Assembly (NCBI GenBank): GCA_001931875.2
Contig: MSJH02000664.1
Span: forward strand, 1-30,025
Direction: 5' to 3'
DNA from: Byssochlamys sp. IMV 00236
Lineage: Eukaryota; Ascomycota; Eurotiomycetes; Eurotiales; Thermoascaceae
Length of the DNA: 30,025 nt
In this document: positions 1 through 10,758 of the stretch, in pieces
Layout of the letters: every line of letters begins with the position of its first letter
Numbering within the stretch: the stretch's first letter is position 1
The notes under the pieces: model-generated
Database searches by the model: none
Told to the model about the DNA's origin: nothing
Seen by the model: the letters and a program-made list of their open reading frames with translations, nothing else
Translations under genes and position numbers: made by a program

Positions 1-29
<29 letters not shown>
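1..29. repeat. T29 homopolymer at the left edge
   Basis: The window opens with 29 consecutive T. It lies only 14 bases before the proposed start codon of the Dsc3-like gene, so that gene's promoter is outside the window. A long homopolymer at a sequence end is typical of an assembly break. Confidence 0.95.
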
Positions 30-31
<2 letters not shown>

Positions 32-43
32 TGTAAATAAATA

Positions 44-898
44 ATGCAGACTATACATATTCGATTCATGCAAGGCAAAGATGTGACACTTTCTATATCC
101 TCACAGCATACAATAGCACATATTAAACGACAAGTAAAAATAAAAAATAGGAATGAGATGCAAAAGATGATATATATATGATATATATGTGTATGTAGTT
201 ATTATCTCAATTAAATCAAGAAAATAAACTAGTTCGATTGATTTACCGAGGACAGCTACTAAAAGAAGACCAGTGGATGTTATCTGATTATAATATATCA
301 ACTAGTCAACCTATATACATACATTGTATGCTATCTGAGCCATGTCATCATGAGATCATGGCCAATACACCGAGTATGACACATAAAAATAGAGGATTTG
401 ATAAACTACGGGAATTTGGATACAATGAAGAAGAGATCCACAACATTCGAAATAGATTTCATCCATCACATTCTACACTTGATTATGTAGACGAAGGTGA
501 GAAATATAATGTGTGAATATTATTATTTATTTATGCATATATTCATTTAATATACATATATAGAATCACTTACCTTACAACACCTTGAACGAGAAGAAGA
601 ATGGTTACAGACAACTGGCAATAGAATACCTGAAGAAGGCAAGTGTTGATCTGATGTTAGTGGTGATATTAACCTTATCGTAGGTACCGTCAAGGAAATG
701 TTTTGTGGATTACTCTTGGGATTCTTCTTGGGAGTTTTAAATTTATTTTGGTTTAAAGAAACAGTGTTCACAAGGAGACATCAAATGGGTATTTTATACA
801 TGTCATATCGTTATTACTTTTTCTTATTTACTCAACTAGGTATTCTTGCTGGTATGCTTATCAATGTCTATTATGGTATCACTCATGTCATCCATTAA
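44..898 (+). CDS. Dsc3-like subunit of the Golgi DSC E3 ubiquitin ligase complex
   Basis: Four exons: 44-133, 199-496, 564-638, 684-898, giving 225 residues. The N-terminus is ubiquitin-like (MQTIHIRFMQGKDVTLSIS, then LVRLIYRGQLLKEDQ), matching the N-terminal domain of Dsc3. The middle part (GFDKLREFGYNEEEIHNIR) and the C-terminus with two hydrophobic segments (about residues 158-175 and 193-220) match the Dsc3 C-terminal domain (DUF2407_C type). In yeasts the DSC complex acts in Golgi/endosome membranes in ubiquitin-dependent quality control and, in fission yeast, SREBP cleavage. Exon 2 was placed by the acceptor at 197-198, which keeps the Ubl frame open. Intron 3 (639-683) uses a GC donor; without its removal the frame meets TGA at 647. 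The family call is from motif recognition; exon borders are inferred. Confidence 0.82.
639..683 (+). other. 45-base GC-AG intron in the Dsc3-like gene
   Basis: The sequence at the exon end is GAAG followed by GCAAGT, the strong consensus for non-canonical GC donors, and the intron ends GTAG. A TTAAC branch-like motif lies at 670-674. Splicing joins phase 1 to phase 1 and removes the in-frame TGA at 647-649. No GT donor nearby restores the frame. Confidence 0.75.
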
Positions 899-988
899 TC
901 ATGGGCGGACTCGCCCTTATTTTTCTTGTAATAAATTTAAATAAGCTTTTTTTTTCCTTCTTCTTCCCTTTCTCTCTTTTTTTTAAAA

Positions 989-2925
989 ATGAATTCCAGT
1001 TTACATACTGTGGAGGGTGCTCGTATCTTGTGTACTGCTGATGTCCGAGGTAATAAAAATAAAAAAGGAAACGGATGACAAGATGTTTATGTGTTTTTCC
1101 TAATGCCTAGGCAACATCTCGGAATTGAATAAGCTTGCCAAAGAACATGGAGCAGATTATATTATTCATACAGGAGACTTTGGATTCTATGGTAAAGCTA
1201 ATAAAAAGAATAATAAAGCATGACTAAAAGGTATATTTGAAATAGATAGATCCAGTCTAGACCGTATTGGCGAAAGGTACATTATATATAAATATATATA
1301 TATATATATATCCTTGTAGTATATTAAATAGTGTATACATTAGACCCTTAAAGCACTGGATTCAATACAGTACATTGATCCCATCTCAAACGCGTTCTCA
1401 TATATTGAGCTGCTCGCCCGATATGATGTATCGTACTTTGGAACAATCACCTGAGACGTTGCTATCAGAATTTCCAAGTTTCTTGTCAGGTGAAAAACGA
1501 CTGGATGTTCCTGTCTATACCGTCTGGGGTGCCTGTGAAGATGTGGCTATTCTTGAAAAGTTTAGATCTAATGAATATCAAATCGAAAACCTCCATATCC
1601 TTGATGAGGCTACCACACATCTCCTGGATGTCGGAGGTGTCAGTCTGCGTTTATTCGGCTTGGGCGGTGCTGTCGTACAACATAAATTGTTTGATAATGG
1701 TGAAGGAGCAGAAACAATCGCAGGTGGCATGGGTGTAATGTGGACAACTACCTTGCAGATTGGTGAACTAGTGGAATTGGCTAATACTGTCTATGACCCT
1801 ACAGAGACTAGAGTCTTGGTGACGCATGCAAGTCCTGGCCGAGAAGGCCTGTTGGCGCAACTTGCCTTGACTCTTCAAGTAACGCAAAATATCAAGACAA
1901 GAGGAATAGCCTAATAACTTTCTCTCTCTCTCTCTCTATTAGGTTGATTTTACTATTTCTGCAGGACTTCATTTCCGTTACAATATCGCCTATAATGAAT
2001 TTGCTTGCCAACCTGACATTGATCATTTCAGAGACAGATTAATTCAATCACAGCAGCAATTCATGCAGGTGTGGGAAACAGTCAAGGAGCAAGTAGAAGA
2101 ATCAGTCGAGTGAGTAGTAACAATGAACTTGATAAAAAAGGGAGGAAATATGTATACTTATTATATATATAGTGAGCATCAATATCAACTGCTTCGTAAT
2201 GCTCTGAAGGTAGTCAACCGTATTCCTCCTTCTTCTGTAGAAACAGAAGACGTAGATAACAAGGAAAGAGATGAACTTGCTTTCAAGAATATGTGGAACT
2301 TTAACTTACCTGATGCAGCTTTTGGTTCATTGGTACTATCTATTAACCAAGGCATTGTTGCTTCTGAAATGAAATCCTATGGCCTGAATTTCTCTTTTAG
2401 AAGAAATCAACAACTACAACAACAACAACAACAACAACAGCAGCAGCAGCAACAGCAGCAACAGCAGCCACAACAACAACAACAAGAAAGTCATTATAAT
2501 ACAGATACCATCAAAAAGAGACAAAGTGCACAGAGAAACCCATTTACTGCCTATGTAGGCGGTCTTTCTAATACCACAGTGAACGAAGAAGATATTCGAG
2601 AGTATTTTGGCCGTGAAAATGTAAATAATGGAATATGTACCATACACAATTTCTCACACTCACACTCACTGATTATTTTTTTTTATAGGTTACCTTTGTT
2701 AAATTCCCCATTGATCCTACGACTCAGTTACCTAAAGCGCATTGTTATGTTGAATTCGTCAATCAAGCTGCACTTGAACAAGCTTTAACCAAAAATGGCT
2801 CCATTTTCCGCGATAATAAATTAGTGATCAATCGTCCTAATACTTCGTTTGATAATAGAGGAAGAAACAATAGAATATCAAGAGGCGGCCGTAGTTATCG
2901 TGATAGTAGAGTGATTCATGACTAA
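989..2925 (+). CDS. DUF2433-type calcineurin-like phosphoesterase with C-terminal RRM
   Basis: Seven exons: 989-1049, 1111-1191, 1246-1276, 1344-1878, 1943-2109, 2173-2620, 2689-2925; 519 residues. The N-terminal half resembles the fungal DUF2433 metallophosphoesterase family: DVRGNISELNKLA, HTGDFGFYD, VYTVWGACEDV, VLVTHASPGREG, SAGLHFRY. Two metal-site motifs differ from canonical calcineurin-like enzymes: DxR instead of DxH, and GAC where GNH is expected, so activity is doubtful. After a glutamine-rich linker (bases 2408-2485) comes an RRM with RNP2-like AYVGGL and RNP1-like AHCYVEF, and a short RG/RS-rich tail. This suggests a nucleic-acid related role; the substrate is unknown. All six introns are GT-AG and 54-68 bases long. 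Confidence 0.8.
2408..2485 (+). repeat. CAA/CAG repeat encoding a polyglutamine linker
   Basis: A mixed CAA/CAG tract inside exon 6 of the DUF2433-RRM gene encodes about 25 glutamines with one leucine near the start and one proline inside. It separates the phosphoesterase-like domain from the RRM. Mixed codons suggest selection for glutamine rather than simple repeat slippage alone. Confidence 0.9.
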
Positions 2926-3030
2926 AAAATATATACAAAAATAAAAATAAAAAATTGTGTGTATGACATCAACATCCCGCTCTATAAAAAGAGCCTTGGT
3001 ATTTTTTTTCTCTCTCTTTTTTGCCAAGAA

Positions 3031-4399
<1,369 letters not shown>

Positions 4400-4406
4400 C
4401 AATGTT

Positions 4407-5466
4407 TTATTTTCTCTTCTTTTCAAATGCAAATGCTAAATAAATGCCAGCTGTTTCCCATTCTTCCATGCTCATCTCTGCCTTGTCGCCTCCGACAACA
4501 CCAATACGCTCAAGAAGTCGAGCATAGTCGGGTTCCTTTAGTGCATTGACATAAAAGTCGTGAAAGTTTTCTTTATACTTGAGTTCAAGTCCATATTCGT
4601 TTGCTAGCCTACACATATCATTACCATCCCTACTTCTTCTTTATATATATTTTTCCCTTTACTTTTCAAACGTGCTCCAATGAACGAGGTATTCAGGACA
4701 GTCAACAGCATCTACTAGATGAAACATGTACTTGCAGCCAAACTTGGTAAAACCGACCTTTTGCTTCTTGTCGTCATCCTTGATATTTTCAAACTGAATG
4801 TTATAGATCGAATTACCAAATCCAAAAGATCCCTTGGGCTCCTGCCTCAGTCTTTTCACAATCCAGTTGGCGTCAGGTATAGTACCAATGAAATGACCGC
4901 CAGGACGCAACCGACTAGTGACATTCTTGAGCATTGTACGTGCCTTTTGTTCGGTCTCAAAAGAATAGTGCAAACAAAACTGCATGGACACTGTGTCGAA
5001 TTGGATATGTGGTTGAAGCTTCGGTTCGAGAAGTTCCTACAAGAAAAAATATAAGATACATTCAACTCTATAAACTAACACATACACTATAGCAGTCCAT
5101 AGGATAAAACTCGGCTGTGAATCGACGATCGCGTAATGATTTGTATCGTTCCTGCATTTGTTGCAATGATATTTCTGCAATGTCTGAAGCCACAAGATGC
5201 TGAATTCTTGCTTTAGCCCACTTGAGCAAATCACCACCTTTACCACAGCCCATATCGAGAACACATTGTCGTGGTCTATTGACATAAGTTTGAATCAAGA
5301 CACTCTTGACCCAATTATTAAAACTTCGAAGTCGAATGATGGTCGATTCTTGTCTTTTGACAACGCCTACTTCCGGTCGTTGGTTATAGTGCTGAGCTAC
5401 TGTATGAGAAGTATATTTATGTCTTTTATATGCATGTTGTTCTTCGTGTTCGCGACCTCGTTTCAT
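4407..5466 (-). CDS. ABD1: mRNA cap guanine-N7 methyltransferase
   Basis: Three exons on the minus strand: 5466-5086, 5036-4663, 4608-4407; 318 residues. It transfers a methyl group from S-adenosylmethionine to the N7 of the mRNA cap guanosine in the nucleus. Recognised motifs: VAQHYNQR near residue 23, IIRLRSFNNWVKSVLI, SAM motif I (VLDMGCGKGGDLLKW), DTVSMQFCLHYSFET, and RPGGHFIGTIPD. The ending EWETAGIYLAFAFEK matches the family C-terminus. It is shorter than yeast Abd1 because the variable N-terminal extension is nearly absent. The stop codon is only 7 bases from the PEP4 stop on the other strand, so the 3' UTRs must overlap. Confidence 0.93.
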
Positions 5467-5575
5467 GATTTAAATAACAAAGAAAGAAAGAAAGAAAAAA
5501 CAGCCATGTAGGAGTTTTTTTTTAATGTTCATCTTTTGACAAACGCCGACGCTCTAAGGCTACTTTTTCAGCCTT

Positions 5576-5616
5576 TAACCAATCTCAAGCTCACTTCTAA
5601 CCAATCTTTAACCAAT
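5576..5616 (+). promoter_or_regulatory. Triple TAACCAAT (CCAAT-box) cluster
   Basis: Three exact copies of TAACCAAT start at 5576, 5598 and 5609. They lie 110-150 bases upstream of the divergent cap methyltransferase start (5466). CCAAT is the core site of the NF-Y/HAP complex in fungi. A role in this promoter is inferred from position and repetition. Confidence 0.45.
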
Positions 5617-5899
5617 AATCATACTCTAGGCACATATTACCTTGAACGATATTGCAATAATGAGCTCTTTCTCTTTTGTTTTTGTCTTAATAGAGAGGTT
5701 TTATAGAGGCTCATCGACTTCCTTTATTACTTTTTTTATATATTTGAGACATATTACAATACCAAGCAAATTATACAATGATAAGCTAAAGAAATTTCTT
5801 ATCTCCAAGTTTCATTTGAATAATATTCTTCTCTCTGGTCTTCCCAACCAACAACAGTCATTTCTTTGATCCAGATTATGAGCTCTAACTGGCAACTGT

Positions 5900-6055
5900 A
5901 TGTTCTATGTTGAAGGATTCTATGTTTTGGAAGACGGTCACTGGATCTCATTCCCAATCACGCATCAAGATATTAAGGAGAATGACATTGCAAAGCTTAT
6001 CGCCTGCTTAGAAACTGCCAAGATAAAGAACTTTCAGTTTTTGAACTACAATTGA
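5900..6055 (+). CDS. Orphan 51-residue ORF, possible gene remnant
   Basis: An ATG-started ORF of 51 residues (begins MFYVEGFYVLEDGHWISFP, ends NFQFLNYN) has balanced amino-acid composition and richer codon use than its AT-rich surroundings, which suggests real or former coding sequence. There is no signal peptide or membrane segment. I do not recognise the family. It could be the last exon of a lost gene, a transposon remnant, or chance. Confidence 0.25.
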   Translation: MFYVEGFYVLEDGHWISFPITHQDIKENDIAKLIACLETAKIKNFQFLNYN

Positions 6056-6654
6056 TTGTCTGCTTACCATGTTTATTTTTATGGTACTTATGTCTGAACC
6101 TTAAGACTATCAAAACCAACAGTTTGAAGATGACAATATCTTTGACATTAAAATACGATCAAGCTCCTTGTAGTCCTTTTTAATAGAATCATTTAAATAG
6201 TAAGTAGCACAAACTCGTAACAATTTTACAATAAAAGCTACGGACTTTGACACACAGATATAACGTACTGTACAGGAACGAGCATACTAAACATAATATT
6301 TAACATCAATCGAGATCTTCTACTCCGTATTAAGCTCCTGTCAATGGCCACATAAATTAAACAAATACACTCAATTTTGCAGTTTGCTTAGAATCACAAT
6401 CTAAACATTGTGGTTCGATTGTTAAATGCTTTGTTAATAAACACTTGCTCTACCTTTTTTTTTTTAATCCCTACAATAGATGGCGTCCCTCCCCTTTTGC
6501 TTCGATCCCTTTACTGATATTTAATTAAAAAACATTAAAGATGCTCCAAAGATTAAAAAACAACAATGTGAAGCTAAAATAGGATGTATTATTCGCAAAA
6601 AAAAAAGGAAGAATGAAGAAATGTGTATGTACAACAAAAGGAAGAAGCATTGTT

Positions 6655-6944
6655 TTAACAGATAGCATCCAAGGCACAACAGAAACACATTGCAGCCAGA
6701 CTAAGTGATTAAAGCAGATAAATACACGCACATACAAAGAAAATAAAACAATTTACCATCCTAAACACATTGAGCTATCATCTTTATGCTGTGGTTGTTG
6801 TTGAACATACACAGCTTGAGGTTGAGGTTGAGGTTGATAATAAGGTTGTTGATAGTATTGACCACTTTGATTAGGAGGAGGAGGGGCGTAGTATTGTTGG
6901 TTTTGTGGAGGAGGAGGATAATAGCCCTTTTGTTGTTGGTCCAT
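6655..6944 (-). CDS. CYSTM-type cysteine-rich tail-anchored micro-protein
   Basis: Two minus-strand exons, 6944-6757 and 6700-6655, joined in phase 2; 77 residues. The first 57 residues are rich in Pro, Tyr and Gln (MDQQQKGYYPPPPQNQQYY). The end is a short hydrophobic cysteine module, MCLGCLAAMCFCCALDAIC, with Cys at 60, 63, 68, 70, 71 and 77. This is the architecture of CYSTM proteins, tail-anchored or palmitoylated eukaryotic micro-proteins often linked to stress resistance. The intron (56 bases) falls inside the cysteine module: without splicing the protein would end in MCLGW and lose it. Confidence 0.82.
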
Positions 6945-7529
6945 ATTTTTTGTGTGTGAAAAATAGAAAGTAGAGAAAAAAGGGAATTAAAAATTCCACG
7001 TCTTTTATAAATCCTTTTACTCAATTGATCTGATTGGCCGTCCTGGTCTATTTTTGTATTTTCTTGGCAAAAAGTTACACTACCTGAAAGTGGCGTTGAC
7101 TGTGGCTCAAAGAACATCGGAACATACACATGATGCCTGATCCGATAAGAGAGAGAGAGAGAGAAAATGAGAGAGAAAAGGGGGGAATACATGTATGTTT
7201 GTAGGTCATGTTGAATGCATTAATCAGCAAATTGAATAAACAGTGGGCTTATTGTCATAAGAGTGTATACACATTGTTGTAGATCAGGTGGATAACCTAC
7301 TTATTCTTTATATCCTTTCATACTTTGATTGAAGAGAAAGGACTCAGTTTAAATTTAGAAATAGACTGCCACACATTGAAGCTCAATCATATGCTGTGAT
7401 ACCATCTGGAGGAGAACCTTTTTCTGACTTCTGTTGTGTGTAATCTAATAAACAAACATTATGAAATGATCATTATATTGCTTGTTTGTTTTTATAAAGA
7501 TGACCATGGTCATATATAACGCACGCTAA

Positions 7530-7757
7530 TCAAGACAACACTTTTATCACGCGACAGACGTAAGGTGGTATTCGAAAGTCGTGATACTCGAACAGCACGC
7601 AGATTTGCTGAGCATTTCGCTCTTTTTCATCAACAAGCGCGATCACAATGCACTATTTCTAGAAAGTATGGGTGATCAAAGACTGAGTTTGATGACTGAA
7701 TATGAAATATGGAAACAGTCGCTTGAAAGCAAAGGGGTTATGAATTACAGCAAATAA
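7530..7757 (+). pseudogene. Coding-like open stretch without a start, possible remnant
   Basis: An open frame of 75 codons ending at TAA 7755-7757 is less AT-rich than the flanks. The first in-frame ATG comes only two thirds of the way in, and the frame is closed upstream by TAA at 7527. The translation (for example EQHADLLSISLFFINKRDHN) looks protein-like but I cannot name a family. It may be a leftover exon or decayed element. Confidence 0.2.
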
Positions 7758-8353
7758 GAAGTGCTGAATGAGGAGGCAGGTTGAATTCGACGGGTAAAAA
7801 TGTCTGCTGAAAAATTACCCCGTTCTGATAAGTCTCCCTCCTCCCATGATCAGTTTTTATTATTTGTTTATCAGCTAGACACAAAAGATCTCTGTATCGG
7901 TTGGTCGAGCTTACTTGTCATCCTTCTTGTACTTTTATCTCGCCGTAACCAAGGTTGTAGGATGATAAAAACTGTTCAATTTTGATCATGACAGCCTCTG
8001 ACCCTAATGGTTTCTGAATCGTCTGTCACTTTGTTGGATCAATCTAACAAAACGTTAACTATTTATATATTTCATACTTTGCTAATTTTGGAAATGAGTA
8101 TAGGGTTGACACTTGTGTTCTAGAAGCTTACTGATTCGCTATCTCTCTTCACTTCTCTTATGTCTGTATCAGCTGGAGAATGCAATCGGAATACAATATC
8201 AGGCAATAGAAGATTAGTAAGGATACATCAAGAGAGAACGGCCCACCCGTGTGTGTGTGTATAAATATATTCCAGTAATGCGGAGAGGTATTAATATTTT
8301 CCTTGTAGCACCACATAAATGAACAAAATAGGATTAAATAAAGCATGAAAAAA

Positions 8354-8398
8354 CCAATGAAAACGAGCTGAATTAACTTTTAAAGATCAAATATAAAA
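8354..8398 (+). promoter_or_regulatory. CCAAT and TATA motifs of the defensin-like gene
   Basis: CCAAT lies at 8354-8358 and TATAAAA at 8392-8398, about 80 bases before the start codon at 8472. The spacing is ordinary for a fungal promoter. This is motif-based only. Confidence 0.5.
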
Positions 8399-8471
8399 GA
8401 AAGCGTGTTTTTAGGTTGTACTTTTTATTACTTCTTTCTTTCTCTTTCTGCATCAGAGATTCAATTTAAAT

Positions 8472-8669
8472 ATGAAGCTTGCTCTTTACCTTACTCTCCT
8501 TTTCGCTGCTATGATCATGATGGCCTCTGCTGCTCCTTCAAAGAAGACCTGTCACAAGCTCAAGGATCCTCGTGCCAACGCTGTCTGTAAAAAATACTGT
8601 GGTAAAGTAGGCTATTCTTTGGGTGAATGTGGTAACAAGGGCATCTGTATCTGTAAATCTCGCAAATAG
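8472..8669 (+). CDS. Secreted cysteine-rich peptide with defensin-like (CS-alpha-beta) pattern
   Basis: A single-exon gene of 65 residues. Residues 1-20 form a signal peptide (MKLALYLTLLFAAMIMMASA). The mature part, about 45 residues, is basic and has six cysteines at 27, 39, 43, 53, 59 and 61: C-x11-C-x3-C-x9-C-x5-C-x-C. The CxxxC, the CxC and the GEC-x5-C gamma-core-like motif together are the signature of cysteine-stabilised alpha-beta defensins such as those of invertebrates and fungi (plectasin type). The predicted pairing is C1-C4, C2-C5, C3-C6. The likely role is a secreted antimicrobial or signalling peptide; this is inferred. An AATAAA lies at 8710-8715. There is no long propeptide, unlike plectasin. 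Confidence 0.75.
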   Translation: MKLALYLTLLFAAMIMMASAAPSKKTCHKLKDPRANAVCKKYCGKVGYSLGECGNKGICICKSRK

Positions 8670-9007
8670 AAATGACATATACCTGCTGATGCTTTTTTGT
8701 ATTGTTATGAATAAAACCAGCCTTTGACATCTCACATTATATATATTTGTTTTTTTAATATACTCATATCAAAAGAAGGAGAGCGAGAAGGAGAATAGGT
8801 CTTTTTTTTTTCCTTAAAGCTAAGCTTGTTCTTCAATCAAACGTTAATATGAATTGATATCAAAGAAGACTTTTGACAGAAAGCAAAATATTCTTTACCT
8901 GTTCTATACTTGTCTACTTTAACAACCACGTTTTTTTTTTTTTAAAAAAAAAGCATAAAATGGAAAAGAACGTACCCGTTTGGCTGAATAAAAAGAAAGT
9001 CTATGGT
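8670..9007. other. Convergent intergenic spacer
   Basis: This 338-base gap separates the 3' ends of the defensin-like gene and the formyltransferase gene. It has an AATAAA at 8710 and several T/A tracts, including one near 8932-8953 where a T run flips to an A run. No gene is seen. Confidence 0.7.
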
Positions 9008-10402
9008 TTATTCTATTTTTGTATACTCCTTCATATTAGCCAACAACTTTAATGTCTTCTTTCTTGCAACTTCGTCATACAGCCGTGTTACGCCAAAGAT
9101 ACCTTCATGCTCAAATCCATTTACAAAGTCTTTAGCCGCGATGGCGTCTCTTCCTTCCAGTTTGACCGTGGGACATGCGATCACAGAGCCATCCTTAAAG
9201 AGGATATGGATGGACTTGCTTTGTTCGTGCCATACCCACTCTCCAGGCTCCAAACCTTTCAAGAGCGGACAGGGATGTGCTGGTACAAAAAGATGCATCA
9301 ACTGCACAGTGTATGTTCGTAGCTTTCTCTTCTTTTTCTTGGTATAAGTTGTTCTCAGTGGGTACTGCTCTCCTATCGCTCGAGACAGCTGTTCGACCTT
9401 CCAAGCCGTCATGTTTTCAAAATCTACTTCAGACCATTCCTTTTTGATCTTAGGCGCCTTTGTCGCCTGTGACACATCCTGGTTTCTGGCGGAAGCCTTT
9501 CTCTCATGTATATGCTGAATGGTGTCCACAAGCAGATTGCTTCCGAGAGTGCCTAGAGTTTTTCTCAAGGTAGAATAAAATGGTACTTTATCTGAAAGGC
9601 TCTACACACATATGCGTGAGTTTTGAAGGGGGACTTTACAATTAATTTTTTTTATACCACTCGTTCTTGTGCCAGTATTCGTCCTGCATCAAACTCTTTG
9701 TCGTCTAATTCCTGAACTGTCACACCCGTCTCATGATCGCCATTGATGATTGCGTGTTGAATAGGAGCTGCTCCTCGGTATTTGGGTAAAAGTGACGGAT
9801 GGACATTGATAGCACCGAATCGAAATTGAGAAATGATGTGTGGTGGAATAAAGTAGCCAAATGACACAGCTACACCGAGATCGTATTGTTGATCCTTTGG
9901 AAGGTGCCAATCGTTCAGAGTTTTTGCTTGAAGTGGTGTGTGATGGACAGGAATGTTGTATAGTTCAGCCACTCCCTTGGTCTCACCTTTCTAAAATGTT
10001 AGTTCCAATGCTACCAAGACTATTTCTTCTATTACTTGGTGTAAGTGTTTCTAATTTTCGTCCAGTGAATCGATCAGGAGGGCAAACCAATTCGAGTGAT
10101 TCTATACATGAATTATCATTTTCTATAAAGTGTCAGTATTTGGTGTATACAATCTATTCTTTTTATTACTTTTTTCTTTAATAAGTGCCTTTAAATGAAG
10201 GGATGCAAAATCGTCAGTTCCAAAGAATAAAAGTTTAAGTTTATTTGAAGTCGAGTAATGTCGGCTCAAGACAAGCTGTCCAAACAACCTCTAAAAGCAA
10301 GAAGAAAAAAAAAAAAGTAAAAAAAAATAAATAAAGGATTAGAAAAAAGATAGAGATCGCTTTGAAAGAGAGAGAGTATACATTTGTTTTAAGTAGTAGC
10401 AT
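9008..10402 (-). CDS. FMT1: Mitochondrial methionyl-tRNA formyltransferase
   Basis: Five minus-strand exons: 10402-10382, 10290-10170, 10122-10036, 9986-9658, 9601-9008; 383 residues. It formylates initiator Met-tRNA with 10-formyl-tetrahydrofolate in the mitochondrial matrix. The start at 10402 gives a plausible presequence (MLLLKTNRLFGQLVLSRHYS). The catalytic domain shows LLFFGTDDFASL, LVCPPDRFTGRKL, INVHPSLLPKYRGAAPI (catalytic Asn and His) and ETGVTVQELDDKEFDAG (catalytic Asp). The C-terminal domain ends with IFGVTRLYDEVARKK-type sequence. The short first exon (21 coding bases) and exon 3 are my reconstruction; all junctions keep phase and use GT-AG. Confidence 0.88.
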
Positions 10403-10758
10403 AGAACAGCAAGGGAAAGAAGAGAAAAATTGAGCGTGACTGAATAACACTGTTGACAAGTTGTCACTTTAATTAAAAAAAAAAAAGGTGAAGTCGTCCC
10501 TAATAGTCAACCTTTCGATACTTTGTTTAACAAAAAATAAAGTAGGGTAGACTAACCTCGGACCCTTATTTTCTCCCAAACGATTCAACCACACACTACA
10601 ATAATGATTTGTATATATTGAAAATGTCTATTAATAACCTAAACTTTCAATGATCAATTTAATCCTCTCTTCACACATATAAAAAGAAAGAAACATAAAA
10701 AAATGAGTGTGCAACTATAAGAAGATTTGCCTAATTATTGTTTTATTTATAAACAAAC
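10403..10758. other. Intergenic spacer
   Basis: This 356-base gap holds the formyltransferase promoter and the eL37 3' end. It is AT-rich with A tracts. I see no gene or RNA in it. Confidence 0.65.

Larger units (their letters stand above)
5467..6654. other. Intergenic stretch, about 1.2 kb, with one orphan ORF
   Basis: This is the 5' side of the cap methyltransferase and the 3' side of the CYSTM gene. It holds a CCAAT-box cluster (5576-5616) and a short orphan ORF (5900-6055). The rest is AT-rich without a recognisable gene or RNA. Confidence 0.7.
6945..8471. other. Intergenic stretch, about 1.5 kb
   Basis: This lies between the divergent CYSTM gene and the defensin-like gene and contains both promoters. 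Visible items are a GA-rich microsatellite (about 7149-7175), one coding-like open stretch (7530-7757), and TATA/CCAAT motifs before 8472. No other gene or RNA is recognised. Confidence 0.65.

Noticed and set aside
5642..5869. 75-codon plus-strand ORF
   Set aside because: Starts at TTG, Phe/Ile/Leu-rich as expected for AT-rich noncoding DNA, no domain or homologue recognised.
6761..7192. 143-codon minus-strand ORF
   Set aside because: Out-of-frame shadow of the CYSTM gene repeats (leucine/asparagine-rich) and its promoter.
10241..10459. 72-codon hydrophobic minus-strand ORF
   Set aside because: It reads through the pyrimidine-rich first intron of the formyltransferase in the wrong frame; only its internal MLLLKTN is used as exon 1.
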